Shown piece after piece: positions 43,693 through 51,873 of a stretch of DNA of 64,000 bases. The position numbers were made by a program, and so were the translations under genes. A model generated the notes under the pieces. The model was not told the DNA's origin and searched no databases. It saw only the letters and a list, made by a program, of their open reading frames with translations. Each line of letters starts with the position of its first letter. The stretch's first letter is position 1. The stretch is from an uncultured Lachnospiraceae bacterium (GTDB lineage: Bacteria > Bacillota > Clostridia > Lachnospirales > Lachnospiraceae): the NCBI GenBank assembly GCA_902789175.1, contig CADANF010000007.1:1-64000 (forward strand), read 5' to 3'.

Positions 43693-45327
43693 ATGCCTAT
43701 TACAGATTTACTTGAGCGTAATGCGAAGATATATGCCAATGACGTTGCTCTTGTTGAAGTAAATCCTGCTATTACAGAGGTAAGAAGAGTAACCTGGCGT
43801 GAATATGAACTTATGGAGCCGAATCCTGCAGCGGCATATAGAAGAGAGATAACCTGGAGTGTCTTTAATGAGAAGGCTAACAGATTTGCACATCTTCTTA
43901 TGAGCCGTGGGATAAAGAAGGATGATAAAGTTGGTATCCTTCTTATGAACTGTCTTGAATGGCTTCCTATTTATTTTGGAATACTTAAAACAGGAGCTAT
44001 TGCAGTTCCTCTTAATTTCAGATATGCATCTGATGAGATAGAATATTGCGTAGATCTTGCAGATGTTGATGTCCTTTTATTCGGACCTGAATTTATCGGA
44101 AGAGTAGAAGAGATAGCTGAAAAGATCTCAAAGAACAGATTGCTGTTTTATGTAGGAGAAGGATGTCCTACATTTGCTGAAGACTATAACAGCCTTGTAG
44201 CAAACTGCAGCAGTATGAATCCTGATATTCCTATTATTGATGATGACTTTGCAGCGATATATTTTTCATCAGGAACTACAGGATTCCCTAAAGCGATTTT
44301 GCATAAACATAGAGCGCTTATGCATTCGGCCCGCGTGGAACAGAATCATCATGGACAGACAAAAGATGATGTATTTCTTTGTATTCCACCTCTTTATCAT
44401 ACCGGGGCAAAGATGCATTGGTTCGGTTCTCTTATTTCAGGAGGAAAGGCAGTTCTTCTTAAAGGAACAAAGCCTGAAGATATCCTTGAAACAGTAAGTA
44501 ATGAGAAATGTACCATCGTATGGCTTCTTGTCCCTTGGGCTCAGGACGTACTTATGGCGCTTGAATCAGGAAAGCTTGATAAGAATAAATATTCCTTAGA
44601 TCAGTGGAGACTTATGCATATAGGGGCTCAGCCGGTACCTGCAAGTCTTATCCAGAGATGGTTTAAGATATTCCCTAATCAGCAGTATGATACAAACTAT
44701 GGCCTTTCAGAATCTATAGGACCAGGATGCGTACATTTAGGCGTTGAAAATTCCGACCACGTTGGTGCTATCGGAGTTCCAGGCTATGGCTGGGAAGTAG
44801 AGATAGTAGATGAAGAAGGAAAGCCTGTAGAAAAAGGTGAAGTAGGGGAACTTATCGTTAAGGGTCCTGGTGTTATGATCTGCTATTATAAGAATAAAAA
44901 GGCTACAGATGAGACAGTAAAAGATGGCTGGCTCTATACAGGAGACATGGCTCAGATGGATGAAGATGGATTTATCTGGCTGGTTGATAGAAAGAAGGAT
45001 GTTATCATCAGTGGTGGTGAGAATATCTATCCTGTACAGATTGAAAGCTTCATTATGAAGAATCCAAAGGTTAAAGATGTAGCTGTTATAGGTCTTGGGG
45101 ATGAAAGACTTGGAGAAATCTCAGCAGCTATCATTGAATTAAAAGAAGGAATGATAGCAACAGAAGAAGAAATAAATGAATTCTGCTTAGATCTTCCAAG
45201 ATATAAGAGACCTCGTAAGATAATCTTTGCAGAAGTTCCAAGAAATGCTACCGGTAAGATTGAAAAGCCGAAGTTAAGAGAAACTTATGGAGCACTTAAT
45301 CTTGTAGCAAGAGAGAATCGCTCCTGA
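43693..45327 (+). CDS. class I adenylate-forming acyl/aryl-CoA ligase
   Basis: A 544-residue AMP-binding enzyme. The P-loop is YFSSGTTGFPKAILHKHR, the A5 motif NYGLSESIGP, the hinge and A8 region WLYTGDMAQMDEDGFIWLVDRKKDVIISGGENIYP, and the catalytic Lys lies in NATGKIEKPKLRE. It activates a carboxylic acid as acyl-AMP and then as CoA ester. Next to iorAB, the substrate may be an aryl-acetate, either for assimilation or (in reverse) for ATP gain from aryl-acetyl-CoA. The N-terminus carries a near-duplicate (VTWREYELMEP, EITWSVFNEK) about 23 residues apart. GGGGGAGAAAAGG precedes the ATG. Confidence 0.9.
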   Translation: MPITDLLERNAKIYANDVALVEVNPAITEVRRVTWREYELMEPNPAAAYRREITWSVFNEKANRFAHLLMSRGIKKDDKVGILLMNCLEWLPIYFGILKTGAIAVPLNFRYASDEIEYCVDLADVDVLLFGPEFIGRVEEIAEKISKNRLLFYVGEGCPTFAEDYNSLVANCSSMNPDIPIIDDDFAAIYFSSGTTGFPKAILHKHRALMHSARVEQNHHGQTKDDVFLCIPPLYHTGAKMHWFGSLISGGKAVLLKGTKPEDILETVSNEKCTIVWLLVPWAQDVLMALESGKLDKNKYSLDQWRLMHIGAQPVPASLIQRWFKIFPNQQYDTNYGLSESIGPGCVHLGVENSDHVGAIGVPGYGWEVEIVDEEGKPVEKGEVGELIVKGPGVMICYYKNKKATDETVKDGWLYTGDMAQMDEDGFIWLVDRKKDVIISGGENIYPVQIESFIMKNPKVKDVAVIGLGDERLGEISAAIIELKEGMIATEEEINEFCLDLPRYKRPRKIIFAEVPRNATGKIEKPKLRETYGALNLVARENRS

Positions 45328-45385
45328 AAAAAATAAAATAAAAATTGAGAAACGGTGAAGATGCAGAAACGTTTCCGACTGTTGG

Positions 45386-45423
45386 AAAGAGAACATTTTG
45401 AGGAAACACATGTTCTCTTTTTT
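45386..45423 (+). terminator. intrinsic terminator of the iorAB-ligase unit
   Basis: A perfect 11-bp stem, AAAGAGAACAT (45386-45396) with ATGTTCTCTTT (45410-45420), is followed by a T run to 45423. Confidence 0.92.
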
Positions 45424-45546
45424 GTTGCCCAAAAAACTTCAACAGTCAAAATTACCAAAAAAAAGATAAAAAAGCGCTTGTAGCCAGTGAAAAATTTTTT
45501 TTTGTTGTAAGAAAGTTACAAAAATGTATAAACTGCACAAAAACTC

Positions 45547-45575
45547 TTTCCAAATTTGTAAAAATATGATATTAT
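45547..45575 (+). promoter_or_regulatory. promoter of the candidate small RNA
   Basis: -35 TTTCCA (45547-45552) and an extended -10, TG-A-TATTAT (45567-45575), are spaced by 17 bp. Transcription would start near 45582. An inverted TTGTAA-N5-TTACAA lies about 30 bp upstream. Confidence 0.5.
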
Positions 45576-45581
45576 AACATT

Positions 45582-45673
45582 ATCAGTTAGATGATTATTT
45601 GTTGGGGTTAGAAAACATAAAGTGAGAAACTTTTTAAACTGTCAGGCATGGAGAAGGGCCTGACAGTTTTTTT
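45582..45673 (+). ncRNA. candidate small RNA (~92 nt)
   Basis: This stretch has its own promoter, no open reading frame, and ends in a strong intrinsic terminator (45636-45673). The terminator stem is 12 perfect base pairs, AAACTGTCAGGC with GCCTGACAGTTT. The 5' half (GGGGTTAGAAAACATAAAGTGAG) is unpaired and A/G-rich, a good seed for base-pairing. The upstream operon already has a terminator at 45386-45423, so this is not its tail. I know no named family that matches. Confidence 0.55.
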
Positions 45674-45980
45674 GTGCGAAGCCGAGCCAAAGCTATATAT
45701 GCGGAAAAAATCATATCATACAAGTAGAAGGCATTGTCTAAGTGACGGTCAAGTATAAGGATGCATATGCGTAGCATTATTATAGTAAATATATACAGCT
45801 TCACATTTATGTGAAAAGCTGTATATATTTACTGTAATAATCTGCCACAGGAAGATAAGCATCCTTATACTTGGTCGGCACGGTCGGGCAGGGTTTGTAC
45901 TGGATGGGATGCAATTCTACCGGAAGATAAGCGGCCTTGGCGAGGCCGCATCATCGAGCGAACGTAAGTTCGCGAGATGC
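45671..45980 (+). repeat. structured intergenic repeat, copy 2 (with ~120-bp palindrome)
   Basis: It begins TTTGTGCG (45671-45678) on the T run of the small-RNA terminator, like copy 1. The next 23 bases match copy 1 at 18 positions. The interior is a huge palindrome: 14 bp (45751-45764 with 45859-45872), ATTATTA/TAATAAT (45776-45782 with 45835-45841), 17 bp (45784-45800 with 45817-45833) and TCACAT/ATGTGA (45801-45814). The tail has the identical 25-nt block (45935-45959) and GCGAGATGC (45972-45980), with a 7-bp GCGGCCT/AGGCCGC stem. Confidence 0.8.
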
Positions 45981-46144
45981 TTAGCGGAATACTTTGGAAA
46001 GGCCGCAGCAGATGTTTTCTAATTGTTTACATCTAGTTCATACTCTCATCATGTAAATGATATATAATCACACTAGCTTAATGGGACTATTCCATCAGCG
46101 ATTGGGGAATGTTTATTTGAATTGATCTGTGGAGGCATCTTATT

Positions 46145-46900
46145 GTGATCGAGGCAAAGGGACTTATTAAAAGATTTATAAAAAATGAGCAAAAAATCAA
46201 AAGAGAATTTGCTGCAGTTGACAATATAAGTTTTAAAGCTGACAAGGGGGAAATAGTTGGAATACTGGGACCTAATGGCGCAGGAAAGACAACTCTTCTT
46301 CGCATGCTGGCCGGCCTTCTTGAACCATCAGAAGGACAGGTTGATATTTCTATAGATGGCAAAGTCATAAAAAAAATTCAGGAAAAGAAAAAACATATAG
46401 GATATCTATCCGGAAATACTAAGTTATATGGAAGATTCTCTACAAGAGAAATGCTATATACATTTGGCAGATTATACGGGATTTCCGATGAAGATCTGGA
46501 GAAAAGGATAGAAGAGATAATAAATTTATTAGATCTTTCTTCTTTTGTTGATAACAGGATAGAAAAACTATCTACCGGGCAAAATCAAAGAGCATCCGTT
46601 GCAAGATGTCTTATACACAGTCCGGAAATATATATATTTGATGAGCCCACATTGGGACTCGATATTATTTCTAGTTCTTCCATGATAGAATTTATGAAAA
46701 AAGAAAAAAAGCATAAGACTATCATTTATTCTACACATTATATGGAAGAGGCAGAGTATCTTTGTGACAGGATAATGATGATGAATAATGGGCATATTGT
46801 ATGTGATATGTCTCCGGATAAATTGAAAAAAGAAACAGAGACTAATAATATGAGAGATGCATTTTATAGCATAATAGAGAGTGAGGGGATTCTTTATTAA
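46145..46900 (+). CDS. ABC transporter ATP-binding protein (NatA-like)
   Basis: A 251-residue ATPase. Walker A is GPNGAGKTTLL, the signature is LSTGQNQRASVARCL, and Walker B is IYIFDEPTLGLD with the switch His in STHYMEEAE. It resembles NatA (sodium or drug efflux). The start is GTG 46145 after GGAGGC; a weak promoter (extended TATATA near 46059-46068) and a TTTACAT/ATGTAAA inverted repeat lie upstream. Its end overlaps the start of the permease by 20 bp, so the two form one transporter. Confidence 0.93.
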   Translation: MIEAKGLIKRFIKNEQKIKREFAAVDNISFKADKGEIVGILGPNGAGKTTLLRMLAGLLEPSEGQVDISIDGKVIKKIQEKKKHIGYLSGNTKLYGRFSTREMLYTFGRLYGISDEDLEKRIEEIINLLDLSSFVDNRIEKLSTGQNQRASVARCLIHSPEIYIFDEPTLGLDIISSSSMIEFMKKEKKHKTIIYSTHYMEEAEYLCDRIMMMNNGHIVCDMSPDKLKKETETNNMRDAFYSIIESEGILY

Positions 46901-48926
46901 AAACAGGATTATTCATACACTTTTTCAAAAAGAAATACTGGATGTGCTTCGTGATAAAAAAGCTGTTTTAATGATGCTCGGTGTTCCTCTTCTTCTTTAT
47001 CCTCTTATATTTTTTGGGGTTGCAGGAGTAATGAGCTCTGTTCAGAGTAAAATGGATTCAAGACATTATAAGGCGATAATTGATACAAATGATAATGGAG
47101 CTTTGGTTAAGATACTTAAAAAATATGCCACAGATGGAGATCAGGAAACAGGGATAATAGATACTGTTTCAAGGGCGGACTACCCGGATCCTATAAAGGC
47201 TCTTTCTGAAGAAGAAATAGATGTATATGTGATAACAGAAAAAAATGATACAAAGGATACTTATAGGATCTTTTATTTATCATCATTAACAAATTCTGAT
47301 TATGCAAAGAATATAGTGGAAATGGCTGTAAAGGAATTAATGCTTGATATCACTAAAGAGAGACTTGAGGAAGTTGGACTTAATTCAGATATAATACTTG
47401 AGCCTATAGCTATAAAATATGCAGATACATCTTCTAAAGAGCAAAATATTGGTAAGTTTCTTGGAATGTTCCTTCCGATACTTCTTGTTATAAGCCTTCT
47501 TATGGGAACAGTTTATCCAGCCATTGATGTGACTGCGGGTGAAAAGGAAAGAGGAACCTTAGAGACTCTCCTTACACTTCCTGTAACAAATGCACAGATA
47601 ATAATATCAAAGTTCCTTACTGTAGCTGTGATAGGACTTATATCTGCAGGGCTGAATATCGCGTCTATCATAAGTATTGGTATTTATATCTATAGAGTAA
47701 CAGTAAGCTTAGATGAAAGACTTAAACTTAATATGGGACATTTTAATCCTGCAGTGATACTTACCTGTGTGGTTATAATTGTCTTTTCGCTATTTATGAG
47801 TGCTATCGTAATGTGCGTTACTTCATTTGCAAAGTCATTTAAGGAAGCAAATAATTATATAACACCTCTTACAATAGTTGTAATGCTTACAGGATATGTA
47901 GGGCTTATTCCTAATATGGAACTGACTCCCAAGGCAGCTCTTATTCCGGTGGCGAATGTGATACTTGTTATAAAGAACATATTTATGTTCAATTATGATT
48001 TAAAGATCCTTGCCATTGTTATATTAAGTACTTATATTTATACAGTGATTGCCGTATTTTTCTTATGCAGAATGTATAGCAGCGAGAGACTTCTTTTTGA
48101 TGAGGGAAGATACAGCGTTCAGATCTTTGAAAAAAGAAAAAACATGGTGAAGGGCGGTATCCCAACATCGGGAGATGCCTGGTTTGTAATGGCTGTAGTT
48201 CTGGTACATGTGCTTTATGTTGGAAGTCTGGCCCAGCTTAAATATGGCCGGGGCGGTGTTTGTATCATTCAGGCGATAATACTTTTTGTTCCGGTATTAT
48301 TTGCAATTTATACCAAGAGAGATTTTAGAAAGAGTTTTAGTATCAGAAAAACAGGACTGGTTTCATATCTTGCAGGACTTGTACTTATGACAGGGACAAT
48401 TCTTGTGGGTATGATAATTACTGAATTTATGACAACAGTCTTCCCTGATGAAGCTACAAATGTGGCAAATGCTCTTTATGTTTCGCTTGTAGGTAACAGC
48501 TTTTGGGAAACACTTTTCCTTACAGCTGTGATACCTTGTATAGCTGAGGAAATGTTATTCAGAGGATTTTTATTAACGGGATTCAGGTCCAGGTTCAGAG
48601 TGGTATATGCGATACTTATTGTTTCTGCAGCATTTGGACTTTATCATATGAGTGTGGTAAGATTCTTTACGACAGCACTTATGGGAGTTGCCTTATGCTG
48701 TGTTGTATATTATACAGGAAGTATATTCCCGGCAATACTTATGCATTTCTATAATAATGCTATAGCTACAGCTAATATGTATCATCCGGATATGCTTGAA
48801 AAGATATTCCCTATCGCCTATGGAGATGTACAGGTCATAGGATTGCTTATAGTAGTATTTATAGGAATCTTGCTTATTTATGCTGGACTGGCTATACTAA
48901 ACAGGATACATGCTAAATTAGTTTAA
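46881..48926 (+). CDS. ABC permease fused to a CPBP intramembrane protease
   Basis: A 681-residue protein. Residues 1-~400 form a NatB-like ABC-2 permease: a first helix, a long extracytoplasmic loop, and further helices around TAGEKERGTLETLLTLPVTNAQI. The last ~230 residues add about six helices with CPBP (Abi/CAAX-like) protease motifs in order: EEMLFRG, FGLYHMS, HFYNN. These are the glutamates and histidines of the glutamic-type protease. GTG 46881 is the likely start, overlapping the ATPase gene. The protease may process an exported peptide or the transporter itself. Confidence 0.9.
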   Translation: MRGFFIKNRIIHTLFQKEILDVLRDKKAVLMMLGVPLLLYPLIFFGVAGVMSSVQSKMDSRHYKAIIDTNDNGALVKILKKYATDGDQETGIIDTVSRADYPDPIKALSEEEIDVYVITEKNDTKDTYRIFYLSSLTNSDYAKNIVEMAVKELMLDITKERLEEVGLNSDIILEPIAIKYADTSSKEQNIGKFLGMFLPILLVISLLMGTVYPAIDVTAGEKERGTLETLLTLPVTNAQIIISKFLTVAVIGLISAGLNIASIISIGIYIYRVTVSLDERLKLNMGHFNPAVILTCVVIIVFSLFMSAIVMCVTSFAKSFKEANNYITPLTIVVMLTGYVGLIPNMELTPKAALIPVANVILVIKNIFMFNYDLKILAIVILSTYIYTVIAVFFLCRMYSSERLLFDEGRYSVQIFEKRKNMVKGGIPTSGDAWFVMAVVLVHVLYVGSLAQLKYGRGGVCIIQAIILFVPVLFAIYTKRDFRKSFSIRKTGLVSYLAGLVLMTGTILVGMIITEFMTTVFPDEATNVANALYVSLVGNSFWETLFLTAVIPCIAEEMLFRGFLLTGFRSRFRVVYAILIVSAAFGLYHMSVVRFFTTALMGVALCCVVYYTGSIFPAILMHFYNNAIATANMYHPDMLEKIFPIAYGDVQVIGLLIVVFIGILLIYAGLAILNRIHAKLV

Positions 48927-48947
48927 CAGGATGATTGATAAAGAAAA

Positions 48948-49973
48948 ATGAATTATAACAATTACGATATTAGAGAAAAGAAACGTAGAAGAAGAAAAAT
49001 CGAAACGACGATAATGAAAGGTCTGATAATTTTTGCTATGGGAACTGTCGTGGGATTTTTTGCTGGTAAGATAATAAAAAATAAAGTAATGGACAAAGCT
49101 CTTCCTATACCTGAAAATGCTCTGGGTGAAATCATTGTTTTTGATGCGCCGGATGACGTTAAAACAATGATTGACGACAATTATTATAATTATTTAAAGA
49201 AGGCTTATATCATGTTCGGTGATTATCCAGACTGTGAGCTGTATAAGATCAGTGATAAGGTAAAAAGAGATGATTATGATTTTGAGAATCATTTCTATGT
49301 AAAGGATGGAGAAGCTTATGTCAATTATTATCCGGAATCTGAGGATGAGGCAAAAGGAGAGATCGCTATTGATATTTCTGGATATCAGGGAACTATCGAC
49401 TGGAATAAGGTTAAAGAAGCTGGTGTTTCAGTTGCGATAATAAGAGCCGGATTTAGAGGATATGGCGAGGCCGGTTCATTAAATGAAGATGAAAACTTCA
49501 AGGACTATATGGAGGGGGCTCAGGCTGCCGGAATAAAAACAGGAGTTTACTTCTTCTCAGAGGCAGTTAATTATGACGAAGGAGTACAGGAAGCAAAATT
49601 TGTCCTTAATATGTGTAAGGGTTATAAGATAACTGAACCTATCGTTATTGATGTTGAATATATCGAAGGGGTTGATTATGCAAGAGCAAATGATATCTCT
49701 TCTGAAGATAGGACACAGGCTGTAAAGGGGTTCTGTGAAACTATCAAGGCTGCAGGATATACTCCGATGATCTATGCTACAGAAAGCTATTTTGTAAGGC
49801 ATATGAATATTGAAGAGATTGGTGAGTATGAATTCTGGCTTGCAGCATACTATACACCTGATTTTCCATATCATTTGGAAGGATGGCAGTATACTCCATA
49901 TGGACTTGTGCCAGGCATTGATGAAAACAATGTTGACCTTAATGTTTGGCTTAGAAATAAAAAACAAAAATAA
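48948..49973 (+). CDS. membrane-anchored GH25 lysozyme
   Basis: A 341-residue protein. A basic cytosolic N-terminus (KKRRRRK) leads into one membrane anchor (about residues 23-42). A ~100-residue region of unknown role follows, then a GH25 domain (~140-341). Active-site features are IDISGYQGTIDW and the DVEYIEG of IVIDVEY, with GVYFFSEAVN and WQYTPYG typical of the barrel. It cleaves the MurNAc-GlcNAc bond of peptidoglycan. It starts 22 bp after the ABC-protease gene and is probably in the same transcript. Confidence 0.92.
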   Translation: MNYNNYDIREKKRRRRKIETTIMKGLIIFAMGTVVGFFAGKIIKNKVMDKALPIPENALGEIIVFDAPDDVKTMIDDNYYNYLKKAYIMFGDYPDCELYKISDKVKRDDYDFENHFYVKDGEAYVNYYPESEDEAKGEIAIDISGYQGTIDWNKVKEAGVSVAIIRAGFRGYGEAGSLNEDENFKDYMEGAQAAGIKTGVYFFSEAVNYDEGVQEAKFVLNMCKGYKITEPIVIDVEYIEGVDYARANDISSEDRTQAVKGFCETIKAAGYTPMIYATESYFVRHMNIEEIGEYEFWLAAYYTPDFPYHLEGWQYTPYGLVPGIDENNVDLNVWLRNKKQK

Positions 49974-49992
49974 AAGACTTTATAAAAAAAAG

Positions 49993-50021
49993 TTGACAAG
50001 AGAGTGGTTTAATGGTAATCT
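49993..50021 (+). promoter_or_regulatory. rplJ-rplL promoter
   Basis: TTGACA (49993-49998) and TAATCT (50016-50021) are spaced by 17 bp, with an extended TG before the -10. It is 20 bp after the GH25 gene stop. Confidence 0.82.
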
Positions 50022-50027
50022 TTTTCA

Positions 50028-50154
50028 CGGTGAACTGCCGTAGACAGTAGGTGCTTAAAAAGCGTAAAACATTCTTTGTTGCCTACCGAGGAAAGTCTTT
50101 ATTAAAGAATTTTTCGTCCTTGTGAATACGGTGAGTATTTACAAGGATTTTTTT
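50028..50154 (+). promoter_or_regulatory. ribosomal protein L10 leader
   Basis: The leader of rplJ carries the L10-leader kink-turn features: CCGTAGACAGTAGGTGC (50038-50054) and GTTGCCTACCGAGGAAAG (50079-50096), which pair through AGTAGG/CCTAC-like segments. It ends in a terminator stem, TCCTTGTGAATAC/GTATTTACAAGGA (50117-50147), plus seven T (50148-50154). In Firmicutes the L10(L12) complex binds this RNA and promotes termination, giving feedback control of rplJL. Confidence 0.9.
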
Positions 50155-50199
50155 GTAAAGCCTATGCGCAGTCATTAATTTATAAGGAGGTGCGCTACA

Positions 50200-50700
50200 A
50201 TGGCAAAGATTGAACAGAAGAAGCCTATAGTTGAAGAGATTAAGACTTACATCGATGGTGCTGCTTCAGTAGTTCTCGTTGATTACCGTGGACTTACAGT
50301 TGAGCAGGATACAGAACTTCGTAGAAAAGCAAGAGAAGCCGGTCTTGTATATAAAGTATATAAGAACACAATGGTTAAGTTTGCAATCGAAGGAACACCA
50401 TTTGAAGAGTTAGGTAAGGATCTTGAAGGACCTACAGCTGTAGTTATTTCTAAAGACGATGCAACAGCTCCAGCAAGAATCATGGCTGAAGTTGCTAAGA
50501 AGGCAGAAAAGCTTGAATTAAAGAGTGGTATCGTTGAAGGTACATACTACGATGCAAAGGGTATCCAGGTTATTGCTCAGATCCCTTCAAGAGAAGAACT
50601 TCTTTCAAGACTCGTTGGTTCTTTACAGTCACCTATCGCAAATCTTGCTCGTGTACTCAAGCAGGTTGCTGAAAAAGGCGACAACGCCGCTGAGGCATAA
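50200..50700 (+). CDS. rplJ: 50S ribosomal protein L10
   Basis: A 166-residue protein, base of the L7/L12 stalk. Typical pieces are IEQKKPIVEEIKTYIDGAAS, VVLVDYRGLTVEQDTELRRKAREAG and YKVYKNTMVKFA. The C-terminal helix that carries L12 dimers is present (SPIANLARVLKQVAEK). TAAGGAGGTG precedes the ATG. It is controlled by the L10 leader. rplL follows. Confidence 0.98.
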   Translation: MAKIEQKKPIVEEIKTYIDGAASVVLVDYRGLTVEQDTELRRKAREAGLVYKVYKNTMVKFAIEGTPFEELGKDLEGPTAVVISKDDATAPARIMAEVAKKAEKLELKSGIVEGTYYDAKGIQVIAQIPSREELLSRLVGSLQSPIANLARVLKQVAEKGDNAAEA

Positions 50701-50747
50701 TTTTAATTAATTAAGAATAATATTTTTATAAAATGGAGGATTTTAAA

Positions 50748-51113
50748 ATGACAGTTGAAGAATTAGTAGCTGAAATTGACAAGTTATCAGTACTTGACTT
50801 AAATGAACTTGTAAAAGCAATCGAAGAGAAGTATGGTGTTTCTGCAGCAGCAGGTGTTGTAGTTGCAGCAGCAGGTGCTGGCGCAGCAGCTGCTGAAGAG
50901 AAGACAGAGTTCGACGTTGAGCTTACAGAAGCTGGCGCTAACAAGATCAAGGTTATCAAGGTTGTTCGTGAGTTAACAGGTCTTGGACTTAAGGAAGCTA
51001 AGGAAGCTGTTGAGTCAGCTCCAAAGGTACTTAAGGAAGCTGTATCTAAGGAAGAAGCTGAAGACATCAAGACAAAGCTTGAGGCTGAAGGCGCTAAGGT
51101 TACTCTTAAGTAA
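50748..51113 (+). CDS. rplL: 50S ribosomal protein L7/L12
   Basis: A 121-residue stalk protein that recruits translation factors. The start is ATG 50748 ([21 protein letters not shown]), because GGAGGA (50735-50740) lies between it and the in-frame ATG at 50733. An Ala/Gly-rich hinge follows, then the C-terminal domain ([36 protein letters not shown]). A terminator follows immediately. rpoB, the usual next gene, is 2.9 kb away. Confidence 0.98.
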   Translation: MTVEELVAEIDKLSVLDLNELVKAIEEKYGVSAAAGVVVAAAGAGAAAAEEKTEFDVELTEAGANKIKVIKVVRELTGLGLKEAKEAVESAPKVLKEAVSKEEAEDIKTKLEAEGAKVTLK

Positions 51114-51133
51114 TTTATCCTTAAATAAAAAAG

Positions 51134-51162
51134 ATCCGGCAGGAAACTGCCGGATTTTTTTA
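51134..51162. terminator. bidirectional terminator between rplL and the convergent gene
   Basis: A perfect 9-bp stem, ATCCGGCAG (51134-51142) with CTGCCGGAT (51147-51155) and a GAAA loop, is flanked by A on the left and T to 51162 on the right. It can end transcripts from both strands. Confidence 0.95.
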
Positions 51163-51163
51163 T

Positions 51164-51697
51164 TTACTGCTGCATTTCTTTAAAGATATAAAGATTATTA
51201 AGAAGATATTTTTTATTATTCATTACATATTTGTAAAATGGATCTTCAGTATTATTCTCGTATCCATCTTCAACAAGAGAACTTCCAAGAATTTCAAATA
51301 TAGCTGCAACTTTAGCTCCCTGTGGCTCAACTGTTGCATTTTCTCTATAATGCATTTCATTATCAAGACCAACGATAAGTCTTACAATCTCTGGAACCAG
51401 AAGCTTTCCATCAGCATCAAGCCATTTCTTTTCTTTTACAGCGGCATCGATAGTTTCAGTTGTATATTCATCGTCGAGACATTTTTCAAACATATCGAGA
51501 TCTTCTGCTTCTAAGTTTTTTCCTGAATCTATAAGATATGCTATCATGTCAACAAGGTCATTTTGTAATACCTTTCTTAATGGAGTCTCATCCTTTTGTC
51601 CTAAATCTTTAAATACACCCTGTGGTCTGAAAATGGTATCTATAAGTTCAAATGTATCATACCATCCAAAGAGCATGTCCATTGAATCTTCATTCAT
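51164..51697 (-). CDS. small acidic protein of unknown function
   Basis: A 177-residue protein I do not recognise. It looks all-helical and cytosolic: no signal and no membrane segment. It has acidic helices (DLVDMIAYLIDSGKNLEAEDLD, DPFYKYVMNNKKYLLNNLYIF) and a central EIVRLIVGLDNEMHYRENA stretch. GAGGAAATAT precedes ATG 51697, so it is a real gene. It is convergent to rplL and sits inside the position where rplL and rpoB are normally neighbours. Confidence 0.75.
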   Translation of the reverse strand: MNEDSMDMLFGWYDTFELIDTIFRPQGVFKDLGQKDETPLRKVLQNDLVDMIAYLIDSGKNLEAEDLDMFEKCLDDEYTTETIDAAVKEKKWLDADGKLLVPEIVRLIVGLDNEMHYRENATVEPQGAKVAAIFEILGSSLVEDGYENNTEDPFYKYVMNNKKYLLNNLYIFKEMQQ

Positions 51698-51788
51698 GTA
51701 TATTTCCTCGCTTTCATATATTTATTTTATTAGATTTTAACATAAAGACAGATGGATTGAAAAGTGAATGGAGGCTCATATTTATTTT

Positions 51789-51817
51789 TTGACACATTTT
51801 GTATAGGAGAATATAAT
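51789..51817 (+). promoter_or_regulatory. full-consensus promoter of the EAL gene
   Basis: TTGACA (51789-51794) and TATAAT (51812-51817) are spaced by 17 bp, a perfect sigma-A promoter. The leader is about 50 nt. Confidence 0.92.
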
Positions 51818-51873
51818 AGATATAGGGTTAAATTTTTAGGGTTATATCAAACATTATATAAGGGGGGATTTTC

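Noticed and set aside
45504..45520. TTGTAA-N5-TTACAA inverted repeat upstream of the small-RNA promoter as an operator
   Set aside because: The surroundings are extremely AT-rich and one short 6-bp repeat there is expected by chance; noted only beside the promoter.
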